Notes: generated from the letters alone by a model not told the origin. 33,085 bases of DNA from Planctomycetota bacterium (GCA_026386955.1 JAPLMQ010000287.1:1-33085); one strand, 5' to 3'. Positions 1 through 7,051 are shown, numbered from the stretch's first letter. Program-made: numbers and translations.

Positions 1-191
1 CATGGCCGGGCTCCAATGCAAGGGGTGAGGTTGCGACGGCGAGTTCGCCTACGAGCCACACCCTACCGGCACGAAGAGGCGGGCGCAAGGCCTAACATGC
101 GCCGTACTTGCCGTGGCGCGGCAAATGCGCCGGCCCTGGGATCGCCCTATGCTTCGGGCATCCTGCCGTCGTGAACGCCACACGCTTGCGG

Positions 192-197
192 TAAGAT
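192..197 (+). promoter_or_regulatory. Candidate -10 element (TAAGAT) for the bicupin gene
   Basis: TAAGAT matches five of six bases of the sigma70 -10 consensus and lies about 40 bases before the ATG at 238, leaving room for a short leader with a strong AGGAGG ribosome site at 226-231. No convincing -35 is visible at 16-18 bases upstream. Nothing else recognisable was found between 1 and 191. Confidence 0.4.
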
Positions 198-237
198 CAA
201 TAGACTCCGCCAAGGCCCGTTTCACAGGAGGCCCGCC

Positions 238-1218
238 ATGAGCCGCAGCGTCGCCAACCCTATCCCGCGCAGCCGCAAATCTGCCGCGCCCGCCGCGGAT
301 TTGACTGCGGGTGTGCGTTTTTATGAGTACACCTCCGCGGCCGACCCGCGCGTTTCGCAGGTGCCGATCCAGGCTTATCCCGCGGCGTTGCATCAGTCCG
401 GGCGGACGCGCGTGATCCCCTTCGACCTCTCGGCGGTGCTCAAGACCGAGCATCCCGCGACGACGCCCAATCTGCTGGCCGCGTTCCTGCGCATCGAGGC
501 GGGGGAGTCGCTCGCCACGACGGCCGCCGCGACTTCGCAGCTCGTCTACGCCATCCGGGGCAGCGGGCGGACGCGGGCGGGAGGCGTGAGCGTCGATTGG
601 TCGCAGGGGGACCTCTTCGTCCTCCCGGCCAGCGCGAAGTTGACGCATCGCGCGGAGACTGACGCGGCCCTGTACTGGGTCAACGACGAGCCGCTGCTGC
701 GCTACCTGGGGGTCAAGCCGGCGGCCAAGCGGTTCAAGCCGACGCTCTTCAAGCGGGACCGGCTTTTCGAGGAATTGAACAAGGTGCGGAACGAGGCGGG
801 GGCGACCGGGCGCAACCGCACGGGCATCCTGCTGGGCAACGAAGCGACGCCGCTGACGCTGACGATCACGCACGTGCTCTGGTCGCTGCTCAACGTCCTG
901 CCCGCGGGCGTGGTGCAGATGCCGCACCGGCACAACTCCGTGGCCGTGGACTTCTGCATCGACGCCGGGCCGAACACCTACACCACCATCGGCACCGAAC
1001 TGGGCGATGATGGCTTGGTCAAGAACGGCCACAAGGCGATGTGGACCCCCGGCTCGGTCTTCATCACGCCGCCGGGCTGGTGGCACTCGCACCACAACGA
1101 GTCCAGCAAGGATGCCTTGGTGCTGCCGATCCAGGACGCGGGGCTGCAGACCTACATGCGCACGCTGGACATCCGGTTCTCCTCGGGCCCGAAGGCGGCG
1201 GCGGAGGAGCGGCGGTGA
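238..1218 (+). CDS. Bicupin protein, gentisate 1,2-dioxygenase-like
   Basis: The 326-residue protein has two cupin-like halves. The first (about 80-150) carries the glycine-rich strand pattern but no His-x-His metal motif. The second (about 215-300) has HRHNS at 230-234 and a later GWWHSHH at 280-286, which would supply the iron-binding histidines. This one-sided arrangement and the length fit the gentisate/1-hydroxy-2-naphthoate ring-cleavage dioxygenase family, cytosolic enzymes that open aromatic diols. The ATG is fixed by AGGAGG six bases upstream. No other aromatic-degradation gene is nearby, so the substrate cannot be inferred from context; another role for a bicupin is possible. The family is fairly sure, the reaction is not. 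Confidence 0.8.
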   Translation: MSRSVANPIPRSRKSAAPAADLTAGVRFYEYTSAADPRVSQVPIQAYPAALHQSGRTRVIPFDLSAVLKTEHPATTPNLLAAFLRIEAGESLATTAAATSQLVYAIRGSGRTRAGGVSVDWSQGDLFVLPASAKLTHRAETDAALYWVNDEPLLRYLGVKPAAKRFKPTLFKRDRLFEELNKVRNEAGATGRNRTGILLGNEATPLTLTITHVLWSLLNVLPAGVVQMPHRHNSVAVDFCIDAGPNTYTTIGTELGDDGLVKNGHKAMWTPGSVFITPPGWWHSHHNESSKDALVLPIQDAGLQTYMRTLDIRFSSGPKAAAEERR

Positions 1219-1324
1219 TCGGCCAGAAGCGTTGGGGGCTCATTGAGATCGAAAAGGGTTGGAGGCCCGCGGGGCGGTTGAGAATGAGGCGAGCGTCGAT
1301 GAGGCGAATATTTGGAGGGTTGCC

Positions 1325-1978
1325 ATGGTTCAGGTTTCACGTCGAGTCGTTGGGATGGTCGGATCGATCTTGATTTTCGTCGGCGTCGGCCTCGGCGTCC
1401 GAATAGCCCTGTCGGCCACGCCGGCGCACGGGGCGGAGGCGTCGACCCAGCCGGCGGCCAGCCAGCCCGCCGGGGAAAGCCGGCCTCCGAAGGCGGGGGA
1501 GAAGGCCGCCGAGTTCACGCTCAAGTCAATCGATGGCCGGGCGGTGACGCTCTCAAAGCTCACGGCCGAGGGGCCGGTGGTGTTGGTGGTGCTGCGCGGT
1601 TGGCCGGGCTATCAGTGCCCGCTCTGCACGCGGCAGGTGGGCGAGCTGGTGGGGAAGGCGGCGGAGTTCAAGGCCGCGAAGGCAAAGGTGCTTTTGGTCT
1701 ATCCCGGGCCGGCGGAGCGGTTGGGCGAGCACGCCAAGGAGTTCGCGGCGGGGAAGGGGCTGCCCGACGACTTCACGCTGGCGACCGACCCGGATTACCG
1801 GCTGGTCAATGCCTATCGCCTGGGCTGGGCGGCGGCGAGCGAGACGGCCTACCCGTCGACCTTCGTGATCGACCCGGGCGGGGTGATCCGCTTCGCGAAG
1901 GTGAGCAAGTCCCACGGCGACCGCGCGGCGACGGGCGACGTCCTCAAGGCGCTGACGGAGCTGAAGAAGGCGGAGTGA
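1325..1978 (+). CDS. Exported peroxiredoxin-like (AhpC/TSA, redoxin fold) protein
   Basis: The 217-residue product begins with a basic stretch and a hydrophobic segment (about 8-31) ending in a signal-peptidase-like AHG-AE site near residue 36, so it is probably periplasmic. An Ala/Pro/Gln-rich linker follows, then a thioredoxin-fold AhpC/TSA domain (about 55-210) with its redox motif QCPLC giving Cys98 and Cys101, after the usual VVLVVLRGWPGY strand. A CxxC pair in this position suggests a peroxiredoxin-like thiol oxidoreductase that reduces peroxides or moves electrons between thiols. The ATG at 1325 is preferred over earlier in-frame starts because GGAGGG lies at 1314-1319, five bases before it, and the signal peptide then begins correctly. 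The preceding gene ends 106 bases upstream; the link between them is unknown. Confidence 0.85.
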   Translation: MVQVSRRVVGMVGSILIFVGVGLGVRIALSATPAHGAEASTQPAASQPAGESRPPKAGEKAAEFTLKSIDGRAVTLSKLTAEGPVVLVVLRGWPGYQCPLCTRQVGELVGKAAEFKAAKAKVLLVYPGPAERLGEHAKEFAAGKGLPDDFTLATDPDYRLVNAYRLGWAAASETAYPSTFVIDPGGVIRFAKVSKSHGDRAATGDVLKALTELKKAE

Positions 1979-2020
1979 AAAGTGGCGGTGTGGGAGGAAG
2001 CGAGGTTGGCGGTGCGGAGT

Positions 2021-2878
2021 TCAACGCCCCACCACCACGATCCCCGCTTCGTCGGCGAGGCGGAGGAAGTCGGGCTTGTCGGCAAGGATGACCTTGCCGG
2101 CCTCGACGGCGAGGCAGCGGCCGCCGGCTTTTTTCAGCGACTCGATGGTGGTCGGCCCGACGGTGGGGACGTCGAAGCGCATGTCCTGGCGGAGGCGGGC
2201 GGACTTCAGCAGCGTCCAGCCCCCGCGGCGGCAGAGCTCGCCGGCGCGGCGGATCATGGCGTCGGTGCCTTCGATGGCCTCGACGGCGATCACCTCGCGC
2301 TCGCTGACGGCCAAGGCCTGGCCGATGTCGAGCTCGTTGAGCTGGCGGACCAGGGGCCAGCCGAAGTCGATGTCGGCGAGCTGCTCGGGCGTGGGGGCGC
2401 GGCGGGTGAGCTGGCCGGGGGTGGCAAGGTGGTCCTGGATGTACGTGGTGGAGTCCACCAAGCGGATCCCGTTGCGCTGGAGCTCGTCGGCGACGCCGGC
2501 GAGGAGGGCGCCGTTGCGGCGGTCGTGGCGGAGGACACGATACCACAGCCGGGCGGCGCGCCAGTCGGGGATCTGGCGCAGGAGGCGGAGCGGCTCGTAC
2601 ATGCGGGCCTTGCGGACCCGGCCGATCATCACGGCGTCGCTCGCGCCCCAGTCGCGGAGGAGGCCGATCCATCGGCCCAGGCGGATGACGCCGGCGGCGG
2701 CGAAGTGGTCGCAGAGCGCGGGGAGCGCGGGGTCGAACTGGTCGGCGAGCCCGACGCAGGCGACGCGGCGCCCCGCGGCGCGGAGGCCTTGGGCGGTGAG
2801 GAGGGGGAGGCGGCCTTGGCCGGCGATGAGGCCGACGGGGGGGAGCGAGGAGGTGGATGAATCAGGGGCGGGGGGCAT
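2021..2878 (-). CDS. lpxI: UDP-2,3-diacylglucosamine pyrophosphatase LpxI
   Basis: The 285-residue protein matches the LpxI (DUF1009) family, which hydrolyses UDP-2,3-diacylglucosamine to lipid X in lipid A synthesis, replacing LpxH in many bacteria. Visible family features are the N-terminal GLIAGQGRLP near residues 16-25, GRVRK in the first domain, the EAIEGTD block around 200-206, and the QDMRFDVPTVG motif at 231-241 that carries the expected catalytic acidic residues. I chose the ATG at 2878, which gives the usual family length; a TTG at 2908 would add ten residues and neither start has a clear ribosome site. It is the last gene of the lexA operon, 141 bases after lexA. Its presence implies a lipid A-bearing outer membrane, although no other lpx gene is in the window. 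Confidence 0.92.
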   Translation of the reverse strand: MPPAPDSSTSSLPPVGLIAGQGRLPLLTAQGLRAAGRRVACVGLADQFDPALPALCDHFAAAGVIRLGRWIGLLRDWGASDAVMIGRVRKARMYEPLRLLRQIPDWRAARLWYRVLRHDRRNGALLAGVADELQRNGIRLVDSTTYIQDHLATPGQLTRRAPTPEQLADIDFGWPLVRQLNELDIGQALAVSEREVIAVEAIEGTDAMIRRAGELCRRGGWTLLKSARLRQDMRFDVPTVGPTTIESLKKAGGRCLAVEAGKVILADKPDFLRLADEAGIVVVGR

Positions 2879-3019
2879 GTCGCGCTCGAGGAGGCTGGCA
2901 CAGGCCAACGGAGGCCGACGCCATTCTCACGCGAACGGAGGGATGTGCAAGGAGAGGAGCGGGGCAGTGCGATCTCGATCAAGCGGGATCGAACGCGCCG
3001 CCGGCCGACTCGCGCCGCC

Positions 3020-3670
3020 TCAGTTGTTGTACGAGCGGATGACGCCGATGACGATGCCCTGGATCTTGCAGTCGGGCACGAGGATCGGCTCATACTTGTC
3101 GTTGGCGGGCTGGAGGCGGATGTGGTCCTGCTCGCGGTAGAACTTCTTGAGGGTCGCCTCGCCCGAGTCGAGGAGAGCGACGACGGTCTGGCCGTTGCGG
3201 GCCGAGTCGCGGCGTTCGATCACGACGAAATCTCCGTCGCGGATCTGCTCGTCGATCATGGAGTCGCCACGTACGCGGAGGGCGAAGATGTCGCCCCCGC
3301 CCCCGGAAGCGCCCCCGGCCTTGGCGTGTTTGGAGGGCGGGGCGAAGAGGGCTTCGAGGTCGAGGCTCTCGCGGCTTTCGACGGCCTCGATGGGGCTGCC
3401 GGCGGCGATGGTGCCGACGAGCGGGAGCTTGGTGTTCCGTTCCTCGTCGGGCAGGGCGAGGTCGGGATTAACCTCCAAAGAGCGTGCCTTGTTGGGCTGG
3501 CGCAAGAGCGCGCCCTTCTTGATCAACGCCTCCACGTGCTCGAAGACGGTCACCTTGCTCACGCGCAGCTCGTCCGCCAATTCCTGCATAGTGGGTGAAT
3601 AGCCGCGTGCCGTGCGCAGGTCGCGGATCCGCGTGACGATATGAAGCTGCTTGGGCGTGAGGTTGATCAT
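3020..3670 (-). CDS. lexA: LexA repressor, SOS response
   Basis: The 216-residue protein has an N-terminal winged helix-turn-helix (about 1-65, starting with INLTPKQLHIV) and a C-terminal S24 self-cleaving domain. The Ala90-Gly91 cleavage bond lies in GTIAAGSP, the nucleophile is Ser137 in RGDSM, and the general base is Lys175 in ATLKKF. All three elements needed for RecA-stimulated autocleavage are intact. A Gly/Ala/Lys-rich insert (about 111-127) between the cleavage loop and the Ser makes the linker longer than usual. The recognition-helix region (SKVTVFEHVEAL) appears one residue shorter than in typical LexA proteins, so its operator may differ from the Bacillus or Escherichia boxes. The start is firm: GGAG sits seven bases before the ATG. 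The upstream gene's frame runs into it by about 200 bases. Confidence 0.96.
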   Translation of the reverse strand: MINLTPKQLHIVTRIRDLRTARGYSPTMQELADELRVSKVTVFEHVEALIKKGALLRQPNKARSLEVNPDLALPDEERNTKLPLVGTIAAGSPIEAVESRESLDLEALFAPPSKHAKAGGASGGGGDIFALRVRGDSMIDEQIRDGDFVVIERRDSARNGQTVVALLDSGEATLKKFYREQDHIRLQPANDKYEPILVPDCKIQGIVIGVIRSYNN

Positions 3671-4334
3671 GGTCGGTCTCCGGGAGGGCCGGCGCCAAAG
3701 GGGCGGCGGCGCGGACGAGAGTCAGGGCGGCAGGCCGGGCGGCAAGGCCCGGGCGGGGAATGCCGGGGTTGACGGAAGGGGCCGAGGCGCTGGTGCGCAC
3801 GGCGGCGGCACGCTGGGCCGCTTCACGTTGAACCAGTTCGCGCTGGGCTAGCTCACGTTGAGCATCCAGAGGCAGGGCGAAGGTGACCCGCAGCAGGCGG
3901 GCGATCTCGGTCAGGGCCCGCTGCTGGGCGGCCAGCCAGACCTCGATGCAGTTGACGATCGCGGCCCGCGCCTGCTGGTCGCCGACGGCGACGCGGCGGT
4001 CGGCTCCGTTTGCGGCCACGTTGCTGGCGGCGGCCTGCACCGTCTGGGCCCGGTAGAGCCCGACGCCTTGGCGGAGCGGCGTGTGTTCGAAACGGTCGGT
4101 CTCACGGGAGGCGAGGCGGGAGCCGGCCTGATCGGCGTTCGCGCCGGCGTCGCTGCCCGGGCGCGACTGGCCCCGGCGGCGCTGGCGGTGGTACCCGGCG
4201 AAGCCGCCGGCGGTCTCGGTGTCGGACTGTTGTTCGAGCGTCTGCCCGACCGTCCGTACCAGGCTCTCGCCCTTGATGTCAAAGCGGGTCACGTAGTCGC
4301 CGCCAGGTCCGAGCATCACAAGTGGGTTGGCCAT
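3468..4334 (-). CDS. Unrecognised protein upstream of lexA, 3' end uncertain
   Basis: I do not recognise this family. The ATG at 4334 has GGAG eight bases upstream, and a good promoter lies at 4465-4493. The N-terminal part (MANPLVMLGPGGDYVTRF onward) looks like a real protein. Residues about 110-150 form a hydrophobic/helical stretch, and an in-frame 15-base tandem repeat (3801-3860) encodes four five-residue units of the type QRELA, supporting translation in this frame. The frame stays open to 3468, 203 bases into lexA, and its last 67 residues are only the shifted reading of lexA. Either the overlap is real or a frameshift hides the true end: one frame over there is a TGA overlapping the lexA ATG, the usual arrangement in coupled operons, giving a Pro/Arg-rich tail. 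Confidence 0.6.
   Translation of the reverse strand: MANPLVMLGPGGDYVTRFDIKGESLVRTVGQTLEQQSDTETAGGFAGYHRQRRRGQSRPGSDAGANADQAGSRLASRETDRFEHTPLRQGVGLYRAQTVQAAASNVAANGADRRVAVGDQQARAAIVNCIEVWLAAQQRALTEIARLLRVTFALPLDAQRELAQRELVQREAAQRAAAVRTSASAPSVNPGIPRPGLAARPAALTLVRAAAPLAPALPETDHDQPHAQAASYRHADPRPAHGTRLFTHYAGIGGRAAREQGDRLRARGGVDQEGRALAPAQQGTLFGG
3801..3860 (-). repeat. 15-base tandem repeat, four units, in frame
   Basis: Read on the minus strand the units are CAACGTGAGCTAGCC, CAGCGCGAACTGGTT, CAACGTGAAGCGGCC and CAGCGTGCCGCCGCC. They encode QRELA, QRELV, QREAA and QRAAA, so both period and amino acid pattern are kept while third positions vary. This points to selection on the protein and suggests a charged helix. 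Confidence 0.85.
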
Positions 4335-4455
4335 GGCATCGTCTCCATTGGGGTCCAGCCGCCGCCTAGCCCCCACATCTTGAGGCTACTGGCGATCTCG
4401 TCTGCTCTTGATTCGACAACTTGATCGGCGACCCTTGAAAATTGCCACCCGATTT

Positions 4456-4488
4456 GTACGGTCAAAGTTAGCATAAAGGAATCCGTAC
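4456..4488 (-). promoter_or_regulatory. Inverted repeat around the -10 of the lexA operon promoter (candidate operator)
   Basis: GTACGG at 4456-4461 and CCGTAC at 4483-4488 are exact inverted arms separated by 21 bases, with the promoter -10 between them. Placement over the promoter of an operon containing lexA makes a repressor site, possibly autoregulatory LexA binding, a reasonable guess. It does not match the Gram-positive GAAC-N4-GTTC or the enterobacterial CTG-N10-CAG boxes. Confidence 0.4.
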
Positions 4489-4493
4489 GTCAA
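4465..4493 (-). promoter_or_regulatory. Sigma70-type promoter of the unknown gene-lexA-lpxI operon
   Basis: On the minus strand TTGACG (4493-4488) and TAACTT (4470-4465) are separated by exactly 17 bases, close to the consensus spacing and sequence. The predicted start lies about 120 bases before the ATG at 4334. It is the clearest promoter in the window. Confidence 0.65.
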
Positions 4494-5397
4494 GCCTGTT
4501 CTTCAAGTTTTCGATGGGATGAGGTTTACATGCGTTGATGGCTTCCGACCCTGTTGACAATGGGGGTGTCTTATCGGTCTGGGGGGCCCAAATCTTGGGT
4601 TGGGAAGCGCGTCGAGCCCCGTCTGTTGGGGGTCTGAATTCGCTTCAGGTCCTCGAAGTTTTCGATGGTCGCATTTTGTTAGCCGGAAGTGCATGCGGCG
4701 GAGGTTTTTTCGTATTCATCAGGCGAAATCTGATCCAATCCGGGGGCAGAGCCGGTCATCTCTGTCGCGATGCTGAAACGCCGCGATCCTGAAACCCGTC
4801 GGCAAACCTGGAAGATTCGCTGGCGTAGTCTTCAGCCCCAACGGGGTGCATTGCGAAGACCGAGACACCCAATGTTCCCGTGGCGACGGAGCATCGCAAC
4901 AGAGCCTCCCCGGCTCTGATTCAGACTTCGTCTGAATGGGAGCAAAGGCGGCCTGAGCCGATTTCCATTTGAACTGCGTCGAAATTCGCCCGCCCGCCTT
5001 CCTTCGCGTGCGGGCTGCAGCGGTCCTGTTGTTTATGCCGGTCGGCGAAACCCTCAAGGTCAAGATAAATCGCGAGAAGGGTAAGGAAGCTTGCCGCGGG
5101 TGAAGCTGAATCGTTTGCTCTTGTGTCCTCACCCTGAGTTTGTGCGGTGGTTGTGTGGCCGCGGGATGAATGGCAAATCCAAGACAGGACCGTGAGTCAG
5201 TTAAGTCGGGTCGCGGTCGAGACGATGGTGAGTGATGCCGGTTCAAACCGGCGCCCCGGTCACGGAGACCACGCAAGGGGAGAACGGGTCGGAGCGGCCT
5301 CCGCCGCACGTGATCAGGTCTTATCTACTCGAACGCGACGCGGGCTCGTGTGGGCCCGATCGGACGAGGGTCGAAGGCACCATCAGGAGCATCTCAC
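4494..5397. other. About 0.9 kb non-coding region with small hairpins and a short direct repeat
   Basis: No convincing gene is seen; the open frames here lack ribosome sites and family features. It is less GC-rich than its surroundings. AAGTTTTCGATGG occurs at 4505-4517 and again at 4656-4668. Three small hairpins follow: CCCC/GGGG at 4836-4846, with a flanking TCTTC/GAAGA pair at 4829-4859; AGAGCC/GGCTCT at 4901-4917; and ATTCAGAC/GTCTGAAT at 4919-4937. A further pair of hairpins at 5237-5280 lies ahead of the pilin gene. The region must contain the promoter of the pilin locus, but I cannot place it with confidence. Confidence 0.55.
5237..5280 (+). other. Possible structured leader RNA before the pilin gene
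   Basis: GCCGG/CCGGC (5237-5241 and 5248-5252) closes a six-base loop TTCAAA. Immediately after, CCCC (5254-5257) can pair with GGGG (5277-5280) around an inner GGTC/GACC hairpin with loop ACGGA, leaving ACGCAA as a bulge. The two elements sit about 120 bases before the pilin ATG. The fold does not match a riboswitch class that I can name. Confidence 0.35.
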
Positions 5398-5868
5398 ATG
5401 TCGGCACGCATCCATCGCACGAAGGGTTTCACGCTCGTCGAAATTCTGATTGTCGTTGTCATCCTGGGCATCTTGGCGGCGATCGTGATCCCGCAGTTCA
5501 CGAACGCCAGCGAGTCTGCCAAGTCGAGCAGCCTGGTCTCCCAGCTGCAGACCATCCGCAGCCAGCTCGAGCTCTACCAGGTCCAGCACAACGGCAGCTA
5601 CCCCACGCTCGCGCAGCTCTGGGGCAACATGACCACGAAGACCAACTCCGACGGCTCCACCACCGGCACGCCCACCCTGGGCCCCTACCTCCAGCAGTCG
5701 CCCACCAACGCGCTGCAGGGCGTCTCGGCCGTCGTCGTGAGCACCGCGACCCCGACCGCGACCACCGGCTGGCTCTATGACGCCTCGACCGGCTCGATCA
5801 AGGCCGCCGTCCCCGCCGCCAAGTTCACCGCGCTGGGCCTCTCCAGCAACGACGCGACCAGCTACTAA
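5398..5868 (+). CDS. Major pseudopilin / type IV pilin-like protein (GspG/PulG type)
   Basis: The 156-residue prepilin has a short basic leader and the class III cleavage site TKG-FTLVE, cut after Gly10. It has Glu at mature +5, then the long hydrophobic helix (about 12-34) that both anchors the subunit and packs the fibre core. The rest is a compact, Thr/Ser-rich globular domain with a GWLYD-x-STGSIKA strand region, similar to the C-terminal part of GspG-like subunits. AGGAG lies eight bases before the ATG at 5398, which decides the start. It is the first gene of the secretion/pilus locus and has its own strong terminator right after the stop, as expected for the subunit needed in highest amount. 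The mature protein would sit in the inner membrane until assembled by the GspE/GspF pair downstream. Confidence 0.88.
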   Translation: MSARIHRTKGFTLVEILIVVVILGILAAIVIPQFTNASESAKSSSLVSQLQTIRSQLELYQVQHNGSYPTLAQLWGNMTTKTNSDGSTTGTPTLGPYLQQSPTNALQGVSAVVVSTATPTATTGWLYDASTGSIKAAVPAAKFTALGLSSNDATSY

Positions 5869-5888
5869 ATCAACCTCTCGAACACTCG

Positions 5889-5923
5889 GGTCGGCCGGGC
5901 TCAACAGTCCGGCCGACCTTTTT
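5889..5923 (+). terminator. Strong intrinsic terminator after the pilin gene
   Basis: GGTCGGCCGG (5889-5898) and CCGGCCGACC (5909-5918) form a perfect 10-bp stem with a ten-base loop, followed at once by five T residues (5919-5923). It would separate the abundant pilin message from the rest of the locus. Confidence 0.92.
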
Positions 5924-6009
5924 CATGCCCGAAGCCTTGACCGATCCATTCCAAGCCGCTTGATCCGCATCCTCTCCGGGCCCGCCTCCCTCTTTGCGAT
6001 CGCCGACCC

Positions 6010-6585
6010 ATGCCAAGTCGGTCACGGCAACATCCTTCGCCGCTCCGCCGGGCGCCTTGGGCGCGCGTGCGAGCGGGGCTCCGCCGAAACCGGGCCTTCT
6101 CGCTGCTCGAGATCGTGATCGTGCTGATCGTCCTGGGCACGCTCGCGGCGATCGCCCTTCCGCGGCTGGGCGGCGTCTCGAACATGGGCCACGCCTCCGA
6201 GCTGCGCGACGCCCTGCGCCAACTTCGCACGCAGATCCTGATCTACCGGGCCCAGCACCGCGGCGTCGCGCCGGGCTACCCCGATGGCAACACGTTGGCC
6301 GAGCCGACCTTCGAGGCCTTCGCCGCGCAGATGACCGGATACACCAGCCCCAACGGGCGGCTGGCGGCGAGCCGGACGGCCCTGGCCCGCTTCGGGCCTT
6401 ATCTCACGCGCATGCCCGTCAACCCGCTGAAGGAGAACGCGATGATCCGGTTCATCGGCCCCGACGAGCAGTTGCGGGCGGCCCCGGGCGGCCCGGAGGG
6501 CTGGGTCTACCAGCCGTCGACGGGCATGATCGCCGCGAACTCCGACGGCGCCGACGCCGACCGGGTGGCGTTTTTCGACTACTGA
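6010..6585 (+). CDS. Second pseudopilin (prepilin-type N-terminal methylation motif)
   Basis: This 191-residue protein has an unusually long, strongly basic leader of 29 residues, then the prepilin site RNRA-FSLLE with Ala rather than Gly before the cut, Glu at +5, and a hydrophobic helix (about 31-50). The globular part ends in GWVYQPSTGMIAANSDG, a strand arrangement like that of the major pseudopilin, so it is probably a related minor subunit. The ATG at 6010 lies 87 bases after the pilin terminator; no clear ribosome site precedes it, so the start could be later in the basic leader. A TTGACC at 5937-5942 with a poor TTGATC 17 bases on is the only promoter-like pair in between. Confidence 0.82.
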   Translation: MPSRSRQHPSPLRRAPWARVRAGLRRNRAFSLLEIVIVLIVLGTLAAIALPRLGGVSNMGHASELRDALRQLRTQILIYRAQHRGVAPGYPDGNTLAEPTFEAFAAQMTGYTSPNGRLAASRTALARFGPYLTRMPVNPLKENAMIRFIGPDEQLRAAPGGPEGWVYQPSTGMIAANSDGADADRVAFFDY

Positions 6586-6727
6586 CCCCGCGCATGGCTC
6601 CCGCCCGCGTGGACGGACCTTTTCCGGGGCCCATTCACGTTATTTGCGCCAGGCGACCACAGTCGCGCCCCGTTTCTTCCGATGCAGACATTGATAGATC
6701 CGCCGTGCCCTTCCCAGGAGATTGCCC

Positions 6728-7015
6728 ATGCGCTCAGTTCGTTACCTCAACACGGTCCTGACGGTCCTCTGCGTGCTCGTGGCGGTCCAGATCTGGACCT
6801 CATGGTCGACCTCCGGATTGCCGGTGGCCTCGACCGCGCAGGCGCAGCCCGCCTCTCCCCCGAGCGGCGGGGGCATCCCCGACGCCGGCGCGCAGCGCAA
6901 GGAGATGATCGATCTCCTCAAGCGCCTCGCCCAGCAGCACGACGACTTGGGCCAGCTCCTGCGCTCCGGCCAGGTGCGCGTGAAGGTCGAGAGCGGCGCC
7001 CGCGACGGCAAGTGA
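6728..7015 (+). CDS. Small membrane-anchored protein of the pilus/secretion locus
   Basis: I do not recognise a family. The 95-residue product has a basic N-terminus, one hydrophobic segment (about 8-24), a Pro/Ser/Gly-rich stretch (about 30-55) and a charged helical C-terminus with regular leucines (MIDLLKRLAQQHDDLGQLL). The topology is therefore either a single inner-membrane anchor or an uncleaved signal with a short periplasmic helix; an STAQA-QP sequence near residue 39 could be a signal-peptidase site. AGGAG seven bases before the ATG at 6728 decides the start over the TTG at 6722. It sits between two pseudopilin genes, so a structural or assembly role is likely but is inferred only from position. 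Confidence 0.75.
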   Translation: MRSVRYLNTVLTVLCVLVAVQIWTSWSTSGLPVASTAQAQPASPPSGGGIPDAGAQRKEMIDLLKRLAQQHDDLGQLLRSGQVRVKVESGARDGK

Positions 7016-7051
7016 ACCGGTGAGCGTCCAAGCCCTTTCTTGGAGATGCCC

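Noticed and set aside
49..1095. 348-codon minus-strand open frame opposite the bicupin gene
   Set aside because: Arg/Gly/His-rich shadow of a high-GC gene with no ribosome site or family motif.
4440..4500. Canonical LexA box of the GAAC-N4-GTTC or CTG-N10-CAG type near the lexA operon promoter
   Set aside because: Neither pattern is present; only the GTACGG/CCGTAC repeat was found.
5231..5280. tRNA or c-di-GMP (GEMM) riboswitch before the pilin gene
   Set aside because: GGTTCAAACC looks like a T arm, but the loop has six bases and no acceptor or anticodon arm pairs with it. For GEMM, the GGGCAAACC and GAAA-loop elements are missing; ACGCAA alone is not enough. A mini-ykkC reading fails because only one hairpin has an ACG-type loop.
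4719..5309. 196-codon minus-strand open frame in the intergenic gap
   Set aside because: No start signal, no domain, and the region contains several hairpins; translated repeats often give such frames.
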